A stretch of 64,000 bases of DNA, taken from NCBI GenBank assembly GCA_033977485.1, contig CM066997.1:74370634-74434633 (forward strand), in the 5' to 3' direction. Each line of letters starts with the position of its first letter. The stretch's first letter is position 1. The notes under the pieces are model-generated. The model was not told the DNA's origin. It searched no databases and was given only the letters and a program-made list of their open reading frames with translations. A program made the translations under genes and the position numbers. Source of the DNA: Hydrangea macrophylla (lineage: Eukaryota; Streptophyta; Magnoliopsida; Cornales; Hydrangeaceae). Positions 10,260 to 21,289 of the stretch are shown here, one piece after another.

Positions 10260-11429
10260 CCCCCAAAATCTTGGAGTTATTTATTGCAGTGTTGAATGCA
10301 AAATGAAAATGATAGTTTGGTCCGGATTTGTGGTGTGGACTTCACACTAAAATATTTCATGGGTTGAACCTATTGAAAGAAACTTGGAGTAAAATGGACA
10401 TTATACTAATTAACTCAAAGAAAAATAAAAAATAAAATAAAATAAAGCGCTAAGCTTAGGCGAGAATCTATGAGTAATGATTTGGGCAAAAAGACTCCAT
10501 AAATAAATTATATTAATTATGGTAGAGTTGATGCATTTTTATTCTCTGTGTGACAGATAACTCTGCCACATAGCAGTCTCTCAATAGTATTAATGTAATT
10601 TATTTCTGAAGTGTTTGTGCCCAATCTTTACTCATGATCTATTACGGACAGCTCAAACAAAATAATGGCCAATGCTATTTAGAAAACCTGGGCGACACTG
10701 TCTGCAATTGCTAGAATTTTCACGACTAGTCACTGTAATTTGTATTTTATTTTATTATGATTCTCATATGTCATTATTGCAACTATAATCTATTTCACAA
10801 AGCAATGGCCTCCCGTTCCTATAATTTTATTTTATTTTAATCAGTGGCCTCGTACTACTCACTTTGCAATCTATTTCATCATTAATCCCATACTTTTTTT
10901 ATAATTTTTTATTTTTTATTTTTTTTAATTTTAAAAAATGGTAGCTTCATAATGATGCCCAACTTAACTTTAGGACGATATTTTTAAGGACCAGCATAAA
11001 AATTACATGTATTTCATAACACAACTTTTTGTTTTCTTTTGAATTGAAAGGAATAATGATTTAAACACCTAATGAGGGCAAAAATGGCAGTTTCCTCCAT
11101 ATCTGTACTATCCAGTCTATCCCCTTGTTGAATAATTATCCCATTGTCCATTTTAATTCAGCCTCAATCACTTTTTCATTCATTTATTCTTTATTTGTTT
11201 TAAGCAATTAAATTTTTATTTTTTTTATACTTATTTGGATCCGAATTGGATACACACATACTCCATACACACATACACACTTCAGTCCTAAGCCAACGCC
11301 AAAGCCCCACACTAGCTCACATTAAAGACCAACAAGGGTCACTCATTCCGACTGAAGAATAACAGGAGCAAGCAGTTCAATTACTAATTTAGTTGATTTG
11401 ATGTGTTTCCATAAGTTGAATACATTAAT
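10260..11429. other. AT-rich intergenic DNA, no gene seen
   Basis: No conserved coding frame, RNA gene or clear repeat was detected. Confidence 0.6.
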
Positions 11430-11590
11430 GAGTAATGTTATACTTCTCAAATTCAAATTCTAAACCAATATTTTAAATGATGTGACATTGGAACCACTGT
11501 GAGATCACTTCAATAATAACCTTCAATCAAAATTCAGTAAGTCCACTGCCACATCATTTAGGATGTGAATTTGAAAGTATAGCATTATTC
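11430..11590. mobile_element. MITE with perfect 9-bp target duplication (Mutator-like)
   Basis: Left end GAGTAATGTTATACTTCTC; right end, read on the - strand, GAATAATGCTATACTTTC. The pairing extends for about 50 bp with gaps. The flanking 9-mer TACATTAAT is identical at 11421-11429 and 11591-11599. The ends resemble those at 8375 and 1281, so these copies share a terminal type. Confidence 0.85.
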
Positions 11591-11636
11591 TACATTAATT
11601 GAGTCACATAATTTACTCAGCCAAAAAAAGAACAGC

Positions 11637-12124
11637 TAATTACATTTTACCCTTGTAGTTAAACTCAGTTTGACTTTACCTCCTGTCCTTCAAAAGTGGA
11701 CACTTAACCCCTCCTGTGATTTTGTACTAAGGTGAAACTATTAAGATTTCTCTCAAAATAACTTATCATGGGTATTAAGTGTTAAAGTTAGCCCCCCACA
11801 TCGGAGAGTTTAACTGTCAAAATTTACCCCACCTAAGCACTTAATCCAAAAATTAGCCTATAAGGAGTTAAGTGCTAAAAATTAGCTCCACATAGATGGG
11901 TTAAATGGTAGCATTATCCCAACATATGAGGTTAACCCAAAAATTTACCCCATAATGGGGGTCAAGTGTTAATATTTTTAGCAAAGATTAGAATTTTCAT
12001 CAGTTTTGAGGTAAACTTTTACAATTTCACTTTAGTCTGAAACCACGGAAGGTTTAAGTATTTACTTTTGAAGCACAGAGTATAAAGTAAAAAATGGTTT
12101 GAACCACGGGGTAAAATGTAATTA
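11637..12124. mobile_element. Fold-back MITE with about 105-bp imperfect ends
   Basis: The left end TAATTACATTTTACCC and the right end (TAATTACATTTTACCCC on the - strand) open arms that stay alignable for about 100 bp, including CTTCAAAAGT and a TGAAA block in both. The centre contains variants of AAATTTACCCCA. A related fragment beginning GGGGTAAATTACACTGAC lies at about 12516. The superfamily is unclear. Confidence 0.6.
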
Positions 12125-12712
12125 ATCCAAGAAAAATTCATTAATTGTGTCTCATATTTATCTCAGAGTGTCGCAATTCAAATGTCTGAAAAATAAAGAA
12201 TTGAGATATTCCAAAAGATTTAAATTTATACACCATCTTCAGAAATCTAATTACTGTTTTTATTTTTTTTGGTTAAATAAAAAAGAGAAAAGAGTCCCTT
12301 AATTGACTTAAAAAGCTTTGATCCCATGAATAGGTTGCATCATCTCTAAATGATAAAGCAAATTTCATACATCAAATGTGTTCTTTGATGCATTACATAT
12401 TAAGTCGTATTTGCTTCATGAAAATTGTTGCATCAAACCTCTGTACTAGAAAGAATACATAAAATGTTCAATTTTTTTGTCGGACCAAAACCCATCACAC
12501 TCACAAAACATTTGGGGTAAATTACACTGACCTCCCGTGAGGTCATGATGAGTTACATTACCTCATTGTCCATATAACATCATTCTAGTAGCAAAAAGGT
12601 TAAATGGAAGCATAACTAAAATGACGTAAAGTCTGAAAATATGATAATTTACATGCCAAAAGAAAAATGACATAAATAGCATCTTCAGCAGGAACACATG
12701 TGCCTTCAGCTG
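12125..12712. other. AT-rich intergenic DNA, no gene seen
   Basis: Contains only the transposon fragment near 12516-12560 noted with the preceding element. Confidence 0.55.
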
Positions 12713-13001
12713 GCGTAGCCTAGGGATGGCAATGGGGTGGGTTTTTTGGGTTCCCCGCCCCACCCCGCCCCTAATAGGTAGGGTATGCGGGTGATTCAAT
12801 AGGGTTAGGGGCGGGTATGAGATTGAATTCTATAATCCGGGATAGGACTAAAATTTCCCGAACCCGCCCCGATTAGGTAGCTATTTACATAAATGCCCTT
12901 TTATTTGATGGTTTTACCTAACATACCTATGTATAAATGCTAAAGTTTAGGATTGTATTTACAAGCTTCATCAATCAGGCGCCTAACATAAAACCCACAT
13001 T

Positions 13002-13053
<52 letters not shown>
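13002..13053 (+). repeat. (GT)n(GA)n microsatellite inside the hAT element
   Basis: About 12 GT units followed by about 14 GA units. Shorter GA and GT tracts recur at 13074-13087 and 13164-13192. Open frames here (SLSLSL or CVCVCV) are translations of the repeat, not genes. Confidence 0.9.
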
Positions 13054-13495
13054 CAGAAGGGCCACTGGTACCGAGAGAGAGAGAGAGCATAGAAGGGGCC
13101 ACTGTGGACGATTAGAAGAACTGCGACCACAGCTTGCAGCATCGACAGAGGGGACTGGCAATCTCTGTGTGTGTGTGTGTTCTTGTGTGTGTGAGACTGT
13201 GAGTGTGATCCTGTGCAATTCAATATCTCAATATTGCCTCTGTTTTGGGGTGTGTAATGTGTTCAAACCCAATTTCAATTTCTCTCTCTAACTCTCCTTG
13301 ATCTCTCTTTTTTCTTTTGTTCTCCTATTTCCTCTCCATTTGTATCTCTCTCTCTTAAATTATTCTATCAATTTCTGAAGAAAAATCCTTACATGGTGGT
13401 TTTGATTGTTGAAGAGATTTTTTGTGGTTCTGATTATTGAAGAGATTTTTTCATTTTTTTTTAAATAATTAAATGTTTCATTATATGTCTTAGCG

Positions 13496-13650
13496 GAGCG
13501 GGGGCGGGGGCGGGGGCGGGCTCCCCGTTACCACTCGGGGTCGGGGATGGGATGTATACCTCCTCGGGGCGGGGCGGGGCGGGGCGGGGCGGGGTCGGGG
13601 AGGAGGCTCATGCTAGCGGGGCGGGGGCGGGGGCGGGGGCGGGGGCGGGA
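13496..13650 (+). repeat. GGGGC/GGGGGC minisatellite blocks
   Basis: Three blocks are seen: hexamer GGGGGC at 13499-13520, pentamer GGGGC at 13565-13600, and hexamer GGGGGC at 13617-13649. They are separated by short unique sequence just inside the right terminus of the hAT element. G-runs of four to five at five- to six-base spacing are strong G-quadruplex candidates. Confidence 0.9.
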
Positions 13651-13699
13651 AATGGGGGCCCCGTCCCATACCCGCCCCGTTACCATCCCTAGCGTAGCC

Positions 13700-14134
13700 G
13701 TAGTCTTCCCAATATCCTGCACCTAAATACTCTGAACGTGGGTATGTCCAGAGCATAAAATACCGCCAGCTTTAAAACGACACCGAGTGAGCATACTAAG
13801 CACTCCTAGATAAGGGTATATGCACGAATATAATAGTGATAATAATTATAACATTAATGTTTTCTTATCTCAGTATCGATAATTGTATCCATAACATAAT
13901 GATTACTACTGAGACCGTGCATTAAATTCCATTCTTGGTTCAACATCTTTGGATGTGGTTAGTATCTTATTTGAGTCGTCGATACATATCAGAATAGGTC
14001 ATAAATATCAATAAACATGAATCATGATATAAATCTCTTGTTTACTCAATTAATATATAAACATGCATATAATTTTTGAAAAAAAAAATATAAACATGCA
14101 TACGATCTGTATATCATATGACCAGGCGTAAACA
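13700..14134. other. Intergenic DNA, no gene seen
   Basis: AT-rich, no recognisable features. Confidence 0.55.
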
Positions 14135-14290
14135 ATGCAACGATGGTGTACTTGACTACTCTTGACCATACTTGACTATACTTGACAGTAACTATTGATT
14201 TTCGATCTAATCGCATGACATAGGTTCTTGTCTGCGTTTCAATCCAATCACATGACATAGATACTTCTCTAGATAATCATTTGGATTTCC
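14135..14290. repeat. Short degenerate direct repeats
   Basis: CTTGACYATACTTGAC is repeated at 14159-14186. A unit resembling ATCYAATCRCATGACATAG occurs at about 14205 and 14250, with a weaker third copy near 14296. Confidence 0.55.
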
Positions 14291-14330
14291 TATCCAATCT
14301 AACGACATGATCACTTTTCATCCATTGATC

Positions 14331-14720
14331 CAATGTGTTAGTTGTGCCTATTAAGGCTGCATAAATAATATGTCAGTTGTGCCTAATAAGGCCTCATGGT
14401 CACCCTTTTTGACCAAAATAATATCAGTGCCTATTAAAACCGATTATTCAAGATATTTTGATTGAAAGAATATTATATGCCTATTAAGACGGAATGAATA
14501 ATATGTTAGTTGTGCCTATTAAGGCCGCATGATTACCTTTCATGAACAATATAACATTAGTGCCTATTAAGGCTGATTATTCACTAATATTCAACTATGT
14601 GAATCCTTTGATTAATATGTTAGTTGTGCCTATTAAGGCCACATGGTCACTTTGCGTGACCAAGATAATATCGGTGCCTATTAAGGCCAATTAATCATCA
14701 CTATCCAACTAATATGCACT
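14331..14720. repeat. Degenerate tandem array around TGCCTATTAAGGC
   Basis: The motif TTAGTTGTGCCTATTAAGG and a shorter relative (TCRGTGCCTATTAA) alternate with GGTCACC-type phrases at least eight times, forming a higher-order unit of roughly 110-130 bp. Longest copies lie near 14337, 14505 and 14613. No protein is encoded. The 14721-15012 stretch that follows holds nothing recognisable. Confidence 0.7.
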
Positions 14721-15012
14721 TTTCGGGTCTCTTGTAGATGACAAGCATACTCAAACATGACTACCCAAATAATCTCCAAAACTTGTGCAGTCAACTTAAT
14801 ATGCACGTCATCCTTGACATCATGAACTAACTCTGTCGTATAAGTTCTAGCTCAAATGCATAATGTACAAGATATTAAAGAGTGACTAATCATATGGTAC
14901 AACATATTCAGCAGGTTTACATCATGGTACAACTTACTGCATCTATGAATTTATGTTACAAAATCTTAGGTAGAAATGTATAACAATTTAAGAAAGTATT
15001 CTGAAACAACTA

Positions 15013-15171
15013 AGCAGGACTAGTCCTAACAATTATGTGTGACTGGTCCTGACCGAGATCAGTATTGGATATGACTCGTGACCGGTCTGGGTCACGATCG
15101 GTCCTGGCTATTAAGCAGGACTAGTCCTGATCACAATCGTTCCTGGATATGAATTGGGACCGGTCTTGCCA
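15013..15171. repeat. Direct repeat of about 100 bp
   Basis: AAGCAGGACTAGTCCT occurs at about 15012 and 15113. Each copy is followed by diverged phrases of the form GACCGGTCTTG or GATCGGTCCTGG. Two copies only. Confidence 0.6.
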
Positions 15172-15410
15172 TCGTCATCTTCACAGACCCGTAGTGACGA
15201 ACCATAATTTGTTAGGCTTCGGGGTCCATTTCTACGACTTCTTATGCTTCTATGCTACACTATAATTATACCGAGTGAGTTAGGAAACTCACCTTGGTCT
15301 GGGGATATATGTGGTGCTGCAATGGTAGTGAGCTTGAGCTTTGAAGCTTGGAGCTTCAATGGCTTCTCCTCTCTCATTTCCTTCTCTCTTCTTTCTTCTT
15401 TTTGAACTCT

Positions 15411-15512
15411 ATCTCTCCCCCCCCCCCCTCCCCCCCTCTCTCTCTCTCTCTGTAGAATCCTCTTTTGTTCTCTCTTTCTCTCTACACACACATACACACA
15501 CACACTTAATAT
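15411..15512 (+). repeat. Poly(C)/(CT)n/(CA)n low-complexity tract
   Basis: A C-rich run (15418-15435), a CT microsatellite (15436-15450) and a CA microsatellite near 15482-15504 follow each other. Confidence 0.9.
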
Positions 15513-15541
15513 GCACATATTTATATTTATACATGGTCAGG

Positions 15542-15718
15542 CTCTAGATTGAACAGGGTAGAGTGAGCATACCCAGTGAACATTTTTTTTTGCCTGAAAA
15601 AACCCACAGGTCAGTGGGCGCGTGCGCGGGTCAATGGATCAGTGGGGCAGCCTGCAGGTTTTTTCAGGCAAAAAAAATGTTCACTAGGTATGTTCACTCT
15701 ACCCTATTCACTCTAGAG
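15542..15718. mobile_element. Fold-back MITE with about 68-bp inverted repeats
   Basis: Arms at 15542-15609 and 15651-15718 are near-identical inverted repeats containing GGGTAGAGTGARCATACC, AGTGAACA, an A/T run and TGCCTGAAAAAACC. They leave a GC-rich loop of about 40 bp. CTCTAGA occurs at both outer edges and may be a 7-bp target duplication or part of the arms; because it is near-palindromic I cannot decide. It would form a very stable hairpin as RNA. Confidence 0.8.
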
Positions 15719-15726
15719 ACTGGCCG

Positions 15727-15862
15727 TATATATACACATAGGATATACATATAAATATATTATACACATGCACACATACATCCTTATACTATATATACAC
15801 ATACACACACCTTCATCACACACACACAGAGCACGTATACATAGTATATTTATATACACACC
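15727..15862. repeat. (TA)n/(CA)n-rich microsatellite region
   Basis: Interrupted TATA and CACA dinucleotide tracts. Just after it (15884-15940) is a phrase of the type GGTTTTGAAAACTGGACC that recurs in plant transposon ends, but no partner end was found. Confidence 0.7.
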
Positions 15863-15940
15863 ACCTCTATTACACTTATAATCAAGGTTTTGAAAACTGG
15901 ACCAGACTGGACGGTTCGACAATAAAAACTAGGAACCGAA

Positions 15941-18400
15941 CCTTAGGACAGTGACAAACAATGAATATTGCATATTCATGTGTTAATATAATAGATATAG
16001 TGCTCATTTAATCTCCAAATCCCTAGATTTACATGCATTTTGGAATTAATGTGATTTAATGACGATATCTCAAATGTGTGTAATTATGTGCTTTTACATG
16101 TTTTATTGCTTAAGTAAAAATGAAGTCAAAATAATGCAATAAAGAAAAGGAAAGAAGCAGCAAACACATGAGATTATCTCCCATATGCTTATTGGAATTT
16201 ACAAACTCTCAACTAACGGTCTTACAAAGAAAAAATAAAGAAGAAAAAAACAACTACCAAAGAAAAAAAAAATTAAAGACCAAATGTGAAAGGCATTTCA
16301 TGTCTTGGTAGGGACGTTTATAACACATGTATTTCTTCTCTTTCTTCTCTCTCTTTCTCGCTCTCTCTGCAAATGTGATGTGGTGACAGAAGAAAATTTG
16401 GCCAAGAATTGACGAAAAAGGATGAAAATCATAATCAGCACCATGGTTTCTCCCGTTCAATGACGAATCCTTCCCTCCTTTCACTCAGCAAAACGAATCA
16501 TCTTCGTCTATAAATTCAAACATCCATTGGAAGAGAAAGAAAGAAGCCACGATAACACAGAGAACCACAGTGTGAGAGAAGTCTAGGAAGGTTACCATGT
16601 GAGCACTTCATAGTGTCCTTAGGAGTAGAAATTTAAGCTTTTCTTTGCTTTTTCTAGTTCTAAAAGTTGTAATTTTTTTTTTCCTGTAATTGATGATTTC
16701 ATATTAAAAAATATGTAATAAAACTTTGTGTAATGTATTTCTAAAACTAGTTCTTAAATGTTTATTTTTTTGTAGGTCCTTTGCTAATTTGAAGTAGTAA
16801 AATATTTCTATTAAAAATTTGATTTCAAGTACAAATTATCTGTAATTATTTTCATCTACTATATGAAAAATAAATTTTCAAATTTTAATTTTATTAATGT
16901 TTTTAGTAGAGTTGGTAGTTGTAGATGTTCACTAGAAGAATTTGGAATCCCAAATTTTCAGTTTTTGTAACAAGATTCCATTCACTATACGACACAATTT
17001 CTAATTAAATTCTAGATTTCTTTGCCACTTAGTTGTTATCATCACCTATTAGAGCCCAAGCATACCATATCCATATCTCACTCCCAAATTAGATTAGGAT
17101 TTGGTTTAACCTTGTTTATGTTCTTGTAGTTCATCCACTGTGACCCAGCAAGAAATCAAAGTCAAAGGTTTAGCATCTTATTTTTGGTTCAGTATTTCAA
17201 TTTATTTATGTTTTATTATCTTAGTTGTACTAAACTTTGTTGTTTTGCAGATTCTACAAATTCAATCCCAACTTATGTTAAGTGAAGAAAAAGTGTATTA
17301 ATATTAGTTTATACTCTTACCTTGGTGTTATGACCTTAATTTTAAGTAGACGGTGATTGTGCACATCTATTTAATCTTTCTTTAAAATGTATTTGGAAGA
17401 CAATTTCAATTCCAAAAATAGTAGGCTAAAACTTTAATTGGGAATATGTAATAAAAACTTAGAAATCACAACTTCTATGCACTAATCTTAAATGGGCAGA
17501 TTTATCTAGATGAGTTATTTTTCTATTTTTGGCCAAAAAGATCTATAGTTTATGACTATTTAATATATTTATAGACTATGTCTATATTGGACTTTAAAAG
17601 ATTTCATATTTGAAATAAGAATTTAATTATGTGAATTATCAAACTATGCCTTTTGTCATAAAAAAACACATAGCATACAAAATAATTTATTTAATAAAGT
17701 TTATATTTCAAGTATGTGTATATATATATTTCTATCCATTAATGGACATGCAATCGTGTAGTGACAGAGTGGTGGGGACTGAGGGCCAAATAACCCACGT
17801 CCTATGGCTTGAGTTCGAACCTGGCTATTGCCCGATTGCCTCTTTATTTTTTTTTAAAACTAAACGACGTCATTTCATATCAAACTTGACACACTTGATA
17901 TGACTTCAACTGGTATAAGTATATTTTCAAATAAAGAATTACTCTGAGGTCTAAAATGCCAAATCCTTTTCAAAGCATAGAAATTGTGTGATCTAGTGTT
18001 GATTTGCATATTCCCAATCCATTTAAATCATTTCTTCTGTTTTTAGATAACTTAGATTAAATATTTGTGTTATTTCCATCTTTCGCTATAATAAAATCCA
18101 AAAAGTTCATTTCATATGAATCTAGCTTTTATTCTTTTTTTCTTCCTTTTCTTACTAGTATCTTAGTTAGTTTATTTTATACTGTTAAAATTGTTACCGT
18201 AAACTACAAAAAAAAAACACTTTTAATTAAGTTTTGCTACAAAAATATAAGAACTAATAGTTTAGAAAAAGCCCCAAAAATTCATTATGTTTTATTTTCT
18301 TTATAGGGACAAAATGGTTATTTCCTATCTTTAAAATCTTTTTACCGTTCCCTGTGGGTTCGACCTGGTCTTACCAGAACTTTATTACTTGTACGATCAT
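15941..18400 (+). other. AT-rich DNA, probable decayed LTR
   Basis: A TATA-like box (CTATAAATTC near 16510), a leader, and A/T-rich polyadenylation-like sequence near 16700 resemble an LTR. The right end carries CCCTGTGGGTTCGACCTGG followed by CTTACCAGAAC, which resembles the terminal part of the Athila-like LTR at 42690-42715. It is cut at 18401 by a reverse LTR. The left end was not found and no coding sequence is present. Confidence 0.35.
17745..17858 (+). mobile_element. tRNA-derived SINE-like fragment
   Basis: GTGTAGTGACAGAGTGGTGG resembles a pol III A box region. GAGTTCGAACCTGG about 50 bp downstream matches a B box. A T-rich tail follows. No tRNA cloverleaf can be folded at the ends, so this is not a tRNA gene. 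Boundaries and target duplication were not established. Confidence 0.4.
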
Positions 18401-20877
18401 TGTCACACCCAAACCCGCCTCATGCGGATTAGGACTCGTGTGACAATAATACAAGAGTCCAAGTACATTAATTTGGAAAAAAACATGCGAATTACTAAGA
18501 ATCGCATGTGTTTAGCAACATTAAACAACTCTATTATTACAAAATAGTCCCCAAGGGTAAAATGATAATTAATAAGGTATAGCAAATTTTATACCAAAAG
18601 ATAGGTTTTTGAGTCCAGGTTCTAACGCAAAAAATAGCACGCAAATCCGAGTTTTCAAGAGTGAGTTATGTTCGTTCCCTAAAAGCCATCGGTGCTGAAT
18701 CTGGACCATCACATCGATCCGCCCAAAACCGGATCGATCCGGATCTAGCAGATTGTCATTTCTGGTTCCTCCAGAAGCTCTGGATCATTCCGCTCAAGGC
18801 CCGGATCGATCCGGTTCCTGCAAAACCCAATTTTTGACAGAAAACCTCTGCTAAACTAGATCAAACATACTGAAATCATCCTCAAACCTCAGGGAAACCT
18901 CAAGAACCATTCCAAACCTATTCCCAAACATAAATTTAAGCTTCTCCAACATTTTTAAAGAACAAGATCAAGATCTCCCTTGAATTAAACAAGTTCCTCT
19001 CCAACCAAATTCTTTTTCATGAACTTGTTAAGAAATGTTTTAAAACCAAATCAATCATTCCCCAAACTTTGCAAAACCTTTTAAAACATACCAATAATCC
19101 ATACAAGTTCCCTCACTCACTCAAAACAAATGTTTACAACTTCAAATGACTTAAGCAAGTAATCAAGCCAAGTTAACTCCAAAAACAATCATTTACACAA
19201 CTTCCCCAGATATGATTACAACCATTCTAAACATTTAGTTACAAAGCGGAACATACCCAAAAGCTACAACATACGTATCCGGACTTGCCGGAATAATCCA
19301 AACATACAACATATGCATAAACCGACCGATTACATAGAAATTGCATAAGTTCCTTCAAATCTACTTTAAACACATGAGTCAAGACTTCAATCCACAAGTT
19401 AGGGATCCCAAGCCACAAGTTATACTCTAACACAAGTTTAAAATATATTTACAAGTACTAAATCTCTCCCCTTTCCCGAGCACGTCACTTCCTCTCCGGG
19501 TATCGCTCCGTACCTGCGGTGGTTGTTATTTACCACAACAGAAACAGATAACGGTTTTCTTAAGCATTAAGCATAGTGAGAAATCTAAACATGATTGAAT
19601 GTTTAACATGTGCAATGGAACAATAAACATATAAATCATATTTGTAATCGCCGAGTTACCAGTTCAATGATTCATTCAAACCCAAAGACCTCCCTTGGTC
19701 CCGTGGTTACTTCTATTCCTTGGACTTCCGTATTTCTCGGATTCTTCCTCTTTACCACCCTTATTACTCCCAACTAATGAATCATTGTATCGGGCTCATT
19801 GAATACCATATAGACATTTAAGCATGTAGGCATATAATCATAGCAACTTTTCATACAATTGACTTGTAATTCACAATCTAACAATTTTATAACTTCTAAA
19901 CATGATTTCCACAACTCAAAATAGATACAAAAGCATTGAAAATCTTAAACCACAATCACTTTTTAGTTAAAAAACTCACCATAGCAATATTATACCCAAT
20001 TATTCTCCTAAAATCCCAAATCAATCTAGAACCAAAGCCAATTCTTGTTCTAGAGTAATCCTACATAGTTTTGGTACAACAAATATCATCTATCAAGAAC
20101 GGTTGCCAGAAAAATGCTGACAAAAATGAAAACAAATTATGTGCATGTAATCCTCTTACCTTCACGAGTCCAAAAGTGGTCTCGGATCGTAAATCCGGCG
20201 AACGGCGGTCACGGTACGGCGGAAAAACGACGTCGGTGACGGTTTCTCCGTTTCTCTCACCGAGCTCTCTTCTCTTTTCTTTTAATTTCAACAAAATGAG
20301 AGTCTAAACTCTCTTCCTTGACACAACACACTTTCATGCACCTTTACATTAGGTGTCAGAGCCTCATTTTAGCCATTTTCCATTTACACCCCAGAATTTC
20401 TTAAGTTCTCATTATGAAATCCTCCAAACATTCCATTAACTACCCAATTATCTAATGAGTGTTTGTCTAAGTTTCGTATGGGTCCCAACGTGGGTCCCAA
20501 ATATTTTGTGAAGTTGCTATCGTACCTACCAATTATAAATCTTTTTCACGTATACCCTTATTTGGGTGTCCAAACTAATACCAATTGCTAACATATAACA
20601 ATAAAATTTAAAACAACTTTAACAAATATCCATGTTATCATATAAAAATGCATTTAACATATATAATGCAAATTCATTTTATCTGGGGCCTTCACTGGGT
20701 CCCACTTCAATTCCTGTCCCACCTCACCGGGGACTTTTTTTTTTCAAGTGATGTCCTTTACTCAACATTTTTCCATGGGCGAGTCCAAGCCTCCCCTTAT
20801 TCCATAATACACACTAATTATGATAATTAAAACATATTAAAATAATAACCAAAACTCTTCCGGGTATGGGTGTTACA
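18401..20877 (-). mobile_element. Tekay/Del-like gypsy 3' LTR (reverse)
   Basis: On the - strand the LTR opens TGTAACACCCATACCCGG at 20877 and closes GGGTTTGGGTGTGACA at 18401, about 2.5 kb. The purine tract just before its start (GGGAGGGAGAAA on the - strand, about 20878-20889) and the chromodomain scrap beyond it show that this is the 3' LTR of a chromovirus. The element's interior and 5' LTR are missing to the right. Three small ORF pairs near 20061-20307 are not supported as genes. Confidence 0.75.
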
Positions 20878-20929
20878 TTTCTCCCTCCCTAAAAGAAAGT
20901 TTGGTCCCCAAACTTACTCTTACCTCAAG

Positions 20930-21100
20930 TTTTGAAAAAGTGCGAGTACTTTTCTCAAATATCATCCTCTCGTTCCTAAGTAGCTTCTTCAATTGAATGG
21001 CTTTGCCATTGTACCATCACAAGTGGAAATACCTTAGTTTTCAAGACTTGATTCTTCTTATCAAGAATCATATATCCCTGAGTGAATATGAATTCTGAGA
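20930..21100 (-). pseudogene. Chromodomain remnant of gypsy integrase
   Basis: The - strand translation shows MILDKKNQVLKTKVFPLV then VQWQSHSIEEAT, followed after a stop by ERE. This is the typical C-terminal chromodomain of Tekay/Del chromoviruses, whose consensus has a V-W-NH-EEATWE pattern. The domain tethers integrase to histone marks. Here only its end survives and it holds at least one stop (the Trp of EEATW) and a frameshift. Its position directly upstream of the reverse LTR is as expected. The remaining 21131-21289 is unassigned. Confidence 0.75.
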
Positions 21101-21289
21101 GGCGATTTTGACAAAATCGGGATTTATGCATAGAAAAGGACTTTTCTGAGCTTGAAGTCACTTTTCAAAGTTCGATCTTTCGATTGTGTGGAATCCAGTA
21201 CTTTCCACGGGGTACTTTTCATCATCGAATCCTCCAAGACGTTGTCTACCATAAATCCTATTAGTGTAGTCAAAATTGGGTGTCTACAC

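Larger units (their letters stand above)
12721..13691. mobile_element. hAT-type non-autonomous element
   Basis: The left terminus TAGGGATGGCAATGGGG pairs with the right terminus, read on the - strand as TAGGGATGGTAACGGGG. A perfect 8-bp duplication GCGTAGCC flanks it at 12713-12720 and 13692-13699, the length expected for hAT transposons. The 971-bp interior has no transposase. It is unusual in holding GT and GA microsatellites and long G-rich minisatellites, and so is far more GC-rich than its surroundings. Confidence 0.9.

Noticed and set aside
12940..13291. Overlapping open frames on both strands rich in CVCV, SLSL and ERER
   Set aside because: Products of GT and GA microsatellites inside the hAT element.
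17745..17858. tRNA gene
   Set aside because: B-box-like sequence is present but there is no acceptor stem, anticodon arm or CCA-proximal pairing.
20061..20307. Pair of overlapping 77-78-residue frames on opposite strands
   Set aside because: They lie within the reverse Tekay-like LTR leader; no conserved domain and strong overlap suggest chance.
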